From the NCBI GenBank assembly GCA_028571685.1, contig CM053141.1:53318333-53382332 (forward strand): a stretch of DNA of 64,000 bases. Direction: 5' to 3'. Positions 46,544-55,250 of this stretch are shown here, one piece after another (position 1 is the first letter of the stretch; every line of letters starts with the position of its first letter). Made by a program: the position numbers and the translations under genes. The notes under the pieces are model-generated. The model did not search any database and was not told the DNA's origin. It saw nothing but the letters and a program-made list of their open reading frames with translations. The stretch is from Heterohyrax brucei (Eukaryota > Chordata > Mammalia > Hyracoidea > Procaviidae).

Positions 46544-46930
46544 ATCAGATGTATACCTAAGGATGCAATTCAGGACACAGTATCCAGAGTCCTAATTAGT
46601 TAGGGAAGTCACAAAGTTCAGTCCAAACCAAAATACTAAAATTAGAGAAACAGACAGTATTTATAGACCTTTCAGATGGAGAGTAAGTTAGGAGATATAA
46701 AGAAGTTATAGACTGGCTTACACCTAGAACATGAGCGGGGAACAAACAGATTTCTGCAAAGAAAACTAATAATACTGCATATCAAAACAAGAAACACAAC
46801 ACAGAAGTCTCAGCAAACACAAAGCCAACGTCAGAAAAGATGAAAACCCGTAAAGAAAAATGACAAAGAACAGAATATTCAGTGGAACAAAGTGTCAACA
46901 ACACAAAAATTAAGGCACCAAAATGACAAC

Positions 46931-47060
46931 ACTAAATATGTATCTATCAATAATTACACTGAATGTAAGTGGACTGAATGCTCCAGCAAAGAGACAGAGG
47001 GTAACAGGCTGAATCAAAAATGACAGTCCATCTTTATACTGCTTACAAGAAACATACCTT
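46931..47060 (+). pseudogene. L1 ORF2 N-terminus, before nested insertion
   Basis: 'ctatcaataattacactgaa' and 'gtaagtggactgaatgctcc' encode the start of the endonuclease domain (LSIITLNVSGLNAPAKRQR). It stops being L1 ORF2 at 47,060, where the nested L1 5' end begins, and resumes at 48,481. Confidence 0.85.
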
Positions 47061-48480
47061 GGCGGAGTCAAAATGGCAGACTAAACACACATCTCCTTAT
47101 ATCCCTCTGGAAACTAAGACCTGAATTGATAATCCAATGGAGCCTTCTGATCACCTAATCAGCCTCAGGACACGGCACAGGGCTGTTAATTGGGACTTCA
47201 TACCACTGAGCAAAAAACCACCTCTCTTTCGCTGACTCTCACTCCTGACTAGCCCTGGCTCTCAAAGACGGAAGGTAAACGCACCATTTTGACTTTTTTT
47301 TTTCTCTGTCTTGGCCAGCGGGCAGAGCTGGGTCTTGCCTAGCGGCTAGACTCAGACGCGCTGCTGGGGAGATAGGCAGGCAAAATTCCCATATTTTGAG
47401 AGCCAGGCTTGCCAAAGCCAAAGCCACCAGGCTTAGGACTCTGTTACTCTAGCCACTTTGAGCCTTTCATTTTATATCTTCCTCAGTGGGGTTTGTATGG
47501 AATCTCACAGTCAGTGTTTGGGATGCCATGTTGGTACCGAGATTTTAGCAGGACTGAATTCTTAGCCTGGGAGCCAGCTCCTGCAAACAGGACAGCGCTT
47601 CTCCAACAGAAAAGCAGTAATTTACTGAAGGCCACCTACGTTGGGGGTCCTGCAACAGAAGCAGAGGAATCACTACCTCTCAGCACCTTTAGCCCCTCTA
47701 TCTGCTGCCTGTGTGGAGGACGCCATCTTGGATACGGTGGCCACAGCTGGACCTAATTCTTAGCTTGGGAGCCAGACCCTGCCCACAAGAGAGCACTTTT
47801 CTATCACAAAAGCAGTACTTGATGTGGTGTCACCTAAGGCTAGGCCCTGTCAGCAGAGGCCAACAAGGCAGTAGCATTGCTGTATTCTGAACTAGTTTGT
47901 TATCATCTGGGGTTGGATATATAGTGGTGCTTACTTTGTCAGTTGAGAAGAGGGACCTCTACACCTGAAAACCTAACTGACTTGTGAAGTGGTCAGATAC
48001 CTTATGCTTTACATTTTAAGACAGTCTAGAGAAACATTTGCAATCCATCGTCACAGTACCTCTTCCAGCCTCTACATACTCACATGGGAGCCAAAAAGCA
48101 ACAGACAATTGTGGCATAGAAGAAATCAGCCATGGCTTCAGAAGGCTCCCAAACAAAGCAACCAAGGAGTTTTCCAGATGAAGAAACTTTTATGAAAACA
48201 TCAGCAAGTGAATAAAAATGATTATATACAGAGCCCTTCTAGACCTGATACAAAATGCAGCAGAACAAAATGAAAAATTAAGCAAGCTGTTCAATCTGAT
48301 GGAACACCAGTACTCTGAAATCCAACAGATCAAGAACAAAATCAAAGACATAGAAACTTCAGTGCAAAGTCAACAAAACAGAATGGAACAAATAGAAAAA
48401 AGAATTTCTGACATGGAAGAGAGCGCTACTGCTCCCAGCGTCTATGAGCAGAAATCAGAAAAAAGAAACAAGAAAAATGA
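47061..48480 (+). mobile_element. 5'-only L1 insertion (5' UTR + ORF1 start)
   Basis: Begins with the L1 5' end 'ggcggagtcaaaatggcaga' and includes two to three monomers. It runs into the ORF1 coiled coil and stops at 48,480 in an A-rich part of ORF1. Target-site duplication gaaacatacctt (47,049-47,060) / gaagcatacctt (48,479-48,490), 11 of 12 identical. The host ORF2 resumes immediately. The rest of ORF1, all of ORF2 and the 3' UTR are absent. Confidence 0.88.
47520..47950 (+). repeat. L1 5' UTR tandem monomers (2-3 units)
   Basis: Units start at about 47,525 ('gccatgttggtaccgag') and 47,722 ('gccatcttggatacggtgg'). They share 'aattcttagcctgggagcca'/'aattcttagcttgggagcca' and 'acagaaaagcagtaattta'/'cacaaaagcagtacttgat'. 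A third partial core lies near 47,930. The period is about 200 bp. Confidence 0.8.
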
Positions 48481-48757
48481 AGCATACCTTAGGTTCAAAG
48501 ATGTGAACAAATTGAAAATGATGGAATGGAAAAATTTATACCAAGCTAACAACATGCAAAGAAGAGCAGGAGTGGCAATATTAATCTCAGATAAAATAGA
48601 TTTCAAAGTAAAATCCACCATCATGCACAGGGATGGTAATTATTTATTGCTTAAAGATTCAATACATAAGGAGGATATAACTATTTTAAATGTTTATGCA
48701 TGCAATACCAGATCATGTAAATACATTGAACAAACACTGATGACTTTGAAAAATTAG
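48218..48757 (+). pseudogene. Chance ORF1-ORF2 fusion frame
   Basis: A 179-codon frame made by the nested insertion. The first about 88 residues are the ORF1 coiled coil of the inserted L1 (EQNEKLSKLFNLMEHQYSEI...RISDMEESATAPSVYEQKSE). The rest is the endonuclease N-terminal part of the host L1 ORF2 (RRAGVAILISDKIDFKVKST). The junction lies at the duplicated target site (about 48,480). A stop follows at TLMTLKN. The downstream continuation reads VGNFNTPLS, so the usual GDFN has an N in place of the catalytic-region D. Expression is unlikely but not testable here. Confidence 0.75.
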
Positions 48758-50920
48758 ACAGATCACTCTAAAATAGTAGTAGGAAACTTCAACACTCCAC
48801 TTTCAGCAAGGAGCAGATCATCCAGAGAAAAGCTCAGTAAAGGTACAGAACATCTTATTGCAACAGTCAATGAACTCAAACTTATAGACATATACAGAAC
48901 TTTTCACCCAACAACAGATAAGCACACCTTCTTTTCCAGTGCACATGGAACGTTCTCCAGAATAGACCACATGTTAGCCCATAAACGCATCTCAACAAAA
49001 TCCAAACCACTGAATTATTGCAAAGGGTCTTCTCAGACCACAAAGATATAAAAATTGAAATCAATAGCAGAAAACTCATGGGTAGAAATTCAAGCTCATG
49101 GAAATTGATCAACATCTTGCTAAAAAAATTCATGTGTTATAGAAGAAATAAAGGATGCAGTATGAAAATTTATGAAATCAAATGAGAATGAATACATATC
49201 CTACCAGAACCTATAGTATCCCTATTTGCAGATGATGTCATCGCATACACAGAAAACCCTAAAGATTCCATAAATAAACTACTGGAACTAATAGAAGAGT
49301 TTAGAAATGTGTCAGTATAAACATAAATACATAAATAGATCAGTAAGATTCCTGTATGCCAACAAAGAGATCATCAAAGAGTAAATCACCAAACCAATAC
49401 CATTTACAATAGTTTCCAAGAAGATATAATATTTAGGAATAAATCTAATCAGAGACATGAGACCTTTACAGAAAAAATTACAAGACCCTACTGCAAGAAA
49501 TCAAAAGAGACTTACATAAGTGGAAAAGGCTACCTTGCCTGTGGCTGGGAAGACTTAACATTGTGAAAATGTCTATTGTACCCAAAGTGATCTACATATA
49601 CAGTGCAATCCCGATACAAATTCCAATGTCATTGTTTTTAATGAGATGGAGAAACAAATCACCAACTTTTGTTGGAATGGGAAGAAACCTTGAGTAGGTA
49701 AGATACTGGTGAAGAAGGGAACACAATGGGAGACCTCACACTACTAGACCTTAGAACCTATTACACTACTATGGTAGTCAAAACAGCCTGGTACTGGTAC
49801 AAATAGAGATGTATAGACTAATGGAAGAGAATAGCGAATTCAGAAATATTGCCATCTTCATGTGAACAGCTGATATTTGAAAAAGACCCAAAGGTTGTAA
49901 ACTGGAGTAAAAACAGTCTCTTTAACAAATGATGTTGGAAAAACTAGATATCCCTTTCCAAAAAACTGAAACAGCACCCATATCTCACACTTGACAGAAA
50001 ACTAACTAAAAATGGATCAAAGACCTAAATATAAAACACAAAACGGTAAAGATTATGGAAGAAAAAATTGGGACAACAATGGAAGTTCTAATACACAGCT
50101 TAAACAGACTACAAAATCTTACTAACAATGCATGAACAACAGAAAATAAATGGGAACTTCTAAAAATCAAACACTTATGCTCATCCAAAGACTTTATCAA
50201 GAGAATTAAAAGATTTGGCAACTACGTATTGAATCAACATCTAATTTCCACAATCTACAAGGTCCTGCAAAGTATCAACAAGAAAAGACAAATTACCCAA
50301 TTAAATAATGGTGGAGGACATGGGCAAACACTTCACCCAAGAAGACAATCCAAGCAGCCAAAGGACACATGAGGAACTGCTCATCATCGTTAGCTGTTCA
50401 AGAAATCCGAATCAAAACTACAGTAAGATACTATCTCACTCAACAAGATTGGCAACAATCCAAAAAACACGGAACAACAAATGCTGGAGAAGCAGTGGAG
50501 AAACTGGAACTCTCCTGCACTGCTGAAGTGAGTGCAAGATGGTACAGCCTCTTTGGAAAGCAACTTGGGGCTTTCTTAAAAAGCTAGAAATTGAAATGCT
50601 GTATGATCCAGCAATCCTACTGCTTAGAATAAATCCTGCAGAAATAAGGGCTATCACATGAATTGACAAATGTGTATTGCAGAGCAGCCCACAGTAGAAA
50701 AAGGTGGAAACAATCTAGGTGCCCATTAGCAGATGAATCAATAAACAAACTGTGCGACGGCACTTGGCTTGGCTACTTGGCTGGTATATATACACAGTGG
50801 AACACTATCTAATCATGAGGAATGATGATGATTTTAGGAAGCATCTCACAACCTGGTACCCAACAGAAGATGCGCTAAGTGAAATCAGTCAGCTGCAAGA
50901 GGGCAAGTATTGTATGAGAC
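48481..50920 (+). pseudogene. L1 ORF2 remnant, after nested insertion
   Basis: Endonuclease continues with FSRIDHMLAHK (about 48,955-48,990). At about 49,216 the sequence jumps from 'cctaccagaacctat' (end of endonuclease) to 'agtatccctatttgcagatg', which encodes SLFADDVIAYTENP, the RT catalytic box. The RT N-terminal half is therefore deleted. The post-RT and cysteine-rich C-terminal region follow, with a frame 50,308-50,587 covering the ETGTLLHC segment. There are multiple stops; it is inactive. Confidence 0.83.
50755..50781 (+). mobile_element. 27-bp SINE/RTE 3' tail micro-insertion
   Basis: 'cgacggcacttggcttggct' plus 'acttggc' interrupts the L1 at 'aaactgtg|gtatatata'. The uninterrupted L1 sequence is seen at 53,163-53,180 and about 29,305-29,325, so the empty site is known. 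At most 2 bp (TG) is duplicated. Confidence 0.82.
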
Positions 50921-51893
50921 CACTGTTATAAGGACTTAATAAAGGACTTATGCACAGTAGAAGAGACTCTTTGATGGCTACCAGGCTGGGGAGGGAGGCA
51001 GGGGGAGGGTTGGTCATAGATTAGATAGTTGATAGTAATTTGGTTAGGTGAAAGGTATGACAGCCCTTAGTAGAAGGCTGGTCAACATAAGTGGACTTCA
51101 CCATAAACTAAAACATTTTCTGATTTCAATCCAACATTTCAAAGGATAGCCTGCAGACACAGGGGCCTGGGAGCTGTGTTTTCAGGGGACATCAAGGTGA
51201 ATTGGTTTAGCTAGCCTTTTGCTAAGAGAGTCTTTTTTATTTCATATTGATGAGTGGCGTCTGGGGTCTTAAAAGCCAGTAAACTGCCGTCTAAGGAACA
51301 TCAATCGGGGGTTCCAAACCACCTGGAACAGATGACAACTAAGAACATCAAAGATGCAAGGAAAAATGAACCCAGATGACTGTAAGACTCATATGACTGG
51401 GGGACTACATCAGCTTGAGATCAGAAGAACCAGACGGTGCCGGCGCACAACTAAAGACAGCCTTGATAGTGGACACAGTGTAGATCTCTGATGTAACATG
51501 AGAAAAAGAGGTATGCAGACCAAGAACTCTACTAAAAGACCAGGAATGATGGTCTGCCGCAGACCTGAAACCAATACTAGGTCAACACTTCAGACTAAGA
51601 TTGGATTGGACTCAGGAACACAGAGTGAGCATGTGGTGTATGTACTTTATGGTTTTATACATTCATAGACAGATGTCCTACTGGTTTCTTTCTAGAGGTG
51701 AGAGGAGAGGGTGGAGAGAAGGGGACAGGTGTTCACTGGGAGGATACTAGTAGTAAGGAGTGTTCTGTCATAGGGTAGGGAGTGGAGAAAGAGTTGTAGA
51801 GAGGCAGGTATGCAAAATTGACTTGGATTGTATACTTAATCATCATAATAAATGAATTCACTTAATTATAATAAATAAATAAATAATACTTTC

Positions 51894-52646
51894 CATCTGA
51901 GTATTTTCAAACTATACAGATATTTTCTTGCTTTAATTTCTCACCAAGAAAAAGTGTAAAAGTCACTCTGTATCACCTTCTATGTTATGGTTTTAGTAAA
52001 ATCCTGTCTACCTCTGCCTTTATAGGTTTCAGAATCCTGGTATGATAAGCCTGACCTCTTATGGATGTCTATTCATTGACCGTGTTAGTTGTTTGTTCAT
52101 TGTGGATGTGTTCAGTTATTCCAGGTGTACACACATGGAGGGAGGACAACTTTTTGTGTGTGTTTGTTTCTATTATCTGTCCCGATATTGCCCAGCAGTC
52201 AGGGTGCTGATGTTTTTAGCAGTTTAGTGATGTTTGAAGCAGTCTGACATCTTTAAGAACACACTATTCCCGTTGCATTTCCTGGGTGTTAACTGCTTGT
52301 TCAGTCCCATAAAGTTAGATTGAACTTTGGATTCTATAGTGTTAAATATGTTCTCTGATTTTTTGCCCACCTTTGGCTGATTTTCTACTGTCGTACTGTT
52401 CACAGAAACTACTCAGAAATTAATTCAGTAAAGAGAAGCCCCAACAACTCGATTCTTCTCGAGCATCTAAAGGAGTGAATTCTATTGAATAAGCATTTAT
52501 AATAATATTATAGTGTATAATAACTCTGTGTTCCTTCCCCCACTTAGTAGATCTGCTCTGTGGGAAATAACCCTCAAAGAATCCTGTTTCTTTAATTTAA
52601 TTTTTTTATCAAACTTCTCTTTCATTTAAAAAAAGAAGTATTAAAA
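51894..52646. other. Unassigned spacer
   Basis: No transposon or gene recognised. A short chance frame lies at 52,042-52,227. Confidence 0.4.
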
Positions 52647-52783
52647 ATATAAGGTGGAAAGGAGAAGTATGCTGTCACAGGGTGGGAAGAGCACATACAG
52701 TTGCATAGCAGTGGGTGTACAAGTTTTTGTATGAAAAATTGACTTGAGTTGTAAACTCCATTTAAAGCACAACAAAATATTTT
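52647..52783 (+). mobile_element. L1 3' end fragment
   Basis: 'gtatgctgtcacagggtggg' and 'attgacttgagttgtaaact' ending 'aaagcacaacaaaatat' match the last part of the L1 at 30,285-30,405. Confidence 0.82.
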
Positions 52784-52789
52784 TTTCTT

Positions 52790-52876
52790 TTTTTTTCTTT
52801 TATGACTGAGTGAAAATGTACATTCCCGTATAAATTTGTGTGCCCAACTATATGTAGCTTCCACTGCTCTCCTGGC
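52790..52876 (-). mobile_element. L1 3' end fragment
   Basis: Complement of 'gagagcagtggaagc' through 'gtacattttcactcagtcat', followed by an A-rich tail (T-rich at 52,783-52,801 on this strand). It matches 54,227-54,300 in inverted orientation. Confidence 0.8.
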
Positions 52877-52924
52877 AACACAAGAACAAAATATTTTTTT
52901 AAAGAATTATTAAAGAAAAAACTT

Positions 52925-54319
52925 TTAGTGGGGTTGCAAAATGGTCCAGCCTCTTTGGAAAGCCATCTGGCGCTTCCTTCAAAAAATGGACATCGTCAAA
53001 TGGTAATTTGACCCAATAATTCCACTACTTGGAATATATCCTACAGAATCAAGGCCTTTCACACCAATGGACACGTGCACCAGAATGTTCATCACAGCAC
53101 AGTCCACGATAGCAAAAAGATGGAATCAACCCAGATGCCCAACAACAGAAGAATGGATAGGTAAACTGTGGTACATATACTCAGTGGAGCACTACACAAT
53201 GATAAAGAATAACGATGATTCCAGGAAACATCTCCTAACCTGGTTTCAACTGGAAGACATTATGTTGAGTGAAAGTAGTCAGCGACAAAAGGACAAATAC
53301 TGTTTGAGACCTCTACGATAAGATCTCAAAAACAGACTTGTGTATAGAAGAAAAGACTCTTTGACAGCTGCAAGGGAGGGGAGGGAGGGAGGAGGAGGGG
53401 GAGGGTTTAGTTTAGATAGTTGCTAGAAATCTGGTTGGGAGAAAACGGTGATAGCCCACATTAGAAACAAGAACAACATTAAGTGGACTTCAGCATAACT
53501 TGAGTACTCCTTCCATCTTAACCCAATATTGCAAGGATAGAGTAGCTGGGGCAGGGGTCAGGGGACCATGCTCTTAGGCAAAATCAAGGCCAATTGGCAC
53601 AACTAGCATTTTGCTAAGAGAGCTCTCTGCACCCCACATTGGTGAGTGGCATCTGGGGTCTTAAAAGCTGCCAAGCTTGCATCCAAGGGCACAGCAAACA
53701 GTCCCAACTCAGCAGGAATGGATGCTCACTGAGGACCAAAATGACGTGCGGTAAAGACAACCTAGAAGACAGAGAGACCCACAACAGTGGGTGCTACATC
53801 GACTTGGGACCAGAAGAACTGGATGGTGCCCGGCCACCACCAGTGATAGCCACGATGGAGCTCACAGAGAGGAGTCTCACTGGCAACACAAGAATAAAAA
53901 GGGGTGCATCCTGAGATCTCCACTAAAAGACCTCAATTGATGGTCCAGCAGTTTCGGGATTCCCCTGAGAGCATGGCCCCCAGCTGTGATGCTTTCCTTA
54001 CCCATAAATTATAACAACGGTACACTCTTTGGACAGGAATGGATTGGACTTAGCAATGCAAAGTGACCATATATTGGATGCACTTTATGGTTCTATACAT
54101 CTATTGGATATCATCCTGCTGACCTCTGGCTGAAGGATGTAGAGTGAGTGGAGAGGAGCGGAAAGGAGGCTGTTAGGAGGATGAGACATGTATGGAGCAG
54201 AGAGGAATAGTGTGCTGTCATCGGACAGGGAGAGCAGTGGAAGCTGCATATAGGTGAGCATGTAAATATATACAAGAATGTACATTTTCACTCAGTCATG
54301 TTAAAAAATATATATATAT
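52925..54319 (+). mobile_element. L1 LINE, 3' part
   Basis: 5'-truncated L1 starting in the ORF2 C-terminus ('gtggggttgcaaaatggtcc'), with a complete 3' UTR that has a G-rich run at 53,373-53,405 and an end 'acattttcactcagtcatgt'. It is less decayed than the 23 and 44 kb copies and belongs with the 18 kb copy by sequence. Confidence 0.88.
52930..53322 (+). pseudogene. L1 ORF2 C-terminal fragment
   Basis: Frame 53,067-53,321 encodes MDTCTRMFITAQSTIAKRWN, CPTTEEWIGKLWYIYSVEHY and HLLTWFQLEDIMLSESSQRQ, the end of ORF2 with its natural stop. It lacks the endonuclease and RT domains. Together with the minus-strand copy (18,305-18,814, same block) it defines one L1 lineage in the window. Confidence 0.85.
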
Positions 54320-54345
54320 CTTTTACATAATTGTAAGATCTTGGA

Positions 54346-54980
54346 AAAACGGTTGCAATTAATCTGATTTCAACTCATGGTGACCCTACGTGTGTCAGAG
54401 TAAAACTGTGTTTCGTCTTTGTCACCTGGTACTGCTCCAACAGAAAATACCAGTGGAAGGTTTCATAAAGGGAAGCTTTATTGACACAGTCCAGTAAGCT
54501 GCAAATCCATTTATAAATTGTAAGCCCATTCAGTAAGAGAAACTGTCACAGTCTGGTAGGCTGAGTCCAAATCCAGTGAGAGTATCTCGGCACAGGAACC
54601 TTGGGTCCAAAGGATGTGCTCTGCTCTTGGTGCTTCTCTCTTGATGGTATGAGGTTCCCAACTTCCTCACCTCACTTCTTTCCCTTATAACCCACAATCG
54701 TGTAGCTTGAGACCTGCCTCACTAACACAACTGTTGCCCATTCTCCATCATCAATCTCACAGAGGCAGGATTCACAATACGTGGGAGGAAAAGCACCGTA
54801 TTGGGACTCATAGCCAAGTCAAATGAATACATACATTTTTTGGAGGACACAACTCAATCCACAACAGGTTTTCAATGGCTAATGTTTCAGAAGTAGGTTA
54901 TTAAGACTTTTATCGAAGGTACATCTGGGTGGACTTGAACTTCCAGTTTTTTGGTTAGCATTAAAGTATGTTAACCATGT
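54346..54980 (-). mobile_element. Second afrotherian SINE type, split by an insertion
   Basis: Left piece 54,346-54,411 ('caactcatggtgaccctacg', 'tgtgtcagagtaaaactgtg') and right piece 54,868-54,980 ('ggttttcaatggctaatgtt', 'acatctgggtggacttgaac') are adjacent parts of one SINE (compare 40,735-40,952). 456 bp of another element lie between them. Confidence 0.72.
54412..54867. mobile_element. Interspersed element nested in a SINE, family not named
   Basis: Starts near 'cacctggtactgctccaaca' and ends 'ttttttggaggacacaactc' + 'aatccacaaca'. It shares 'ccttgggtccaaaggatgtg' and 'ttctctcttgatggtatgag' with 30,578-30,990. No clear target duplication. Since it sits in an afrotherian SINE, it must have moved after the afrotherian radiation began. 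Confidence 0.55.
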
Positions 54981-55029
54981 TAAGACTTAATCCTCAGTGT
55001 TTCACTAGCTAGTAAATCAACAGAATAAA

Positions 55030-55250
55030 AGATATTGTTTAAACGTGGACTTTGAAGTTCATGTTACCCAGATTCAAATCCTGGCTGAACCGATATGCTT
55101 CCTTGGGAATCTACTTGTCTGTAACTCCATTTTCTCATTTATAAAGCAGGAAGTAGTAGATACGTGTAGGATGTTGTGAGGCTAAGCTATCCAAAACATG
55201 GAAATTGCTAGAAACTCTGCATGCAATGTGGTCACTATTCATTAAGTGTG
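55030..55250 (+). mobile_element. MIR
   Basis: 'acccagattcaaatcctggc', 'tctgtaactccattttctca', 'tttataaagcaggaagtagt' and 'aggatgttgtgaggctaagc' follow the MIR consensus almost end to end. Confidence 0.85.

Larger units (their letters stand above)
44481..51893 (+). mobile_element. L1 LINE, full-length type with tandem 5' UTR, multiply interrupted
   Basis: Starts directly after the RTE 3' end with 'gggggcagggctcaagatga'. It has a tandemly repeated 5' UTR (44,570-45,560), ORF1 (about 45,700-46,543), spacer, ORF2 and a 3' UTR ending in an A/T-rich tail near 51,893. It is interrupted by a 5'-only L1 (47,061-48,480) and a 27-bp SINE/RTE tail (50,755-50,781), and lacks about 1.2-1.3 kb of ORF2 at 49,216. 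Removing the insertions and restoring the deletion length gives about 7.2 kb, the same as the copy at 23 kb. Confidence 0.88.

Noticed and set aside
47239..47756. Frames over the L1 5' UTR, including a 115-codon plus frame
   Set aside because: They run across monomer repeats of a 5' UTR and are not conserved between the three arrays.
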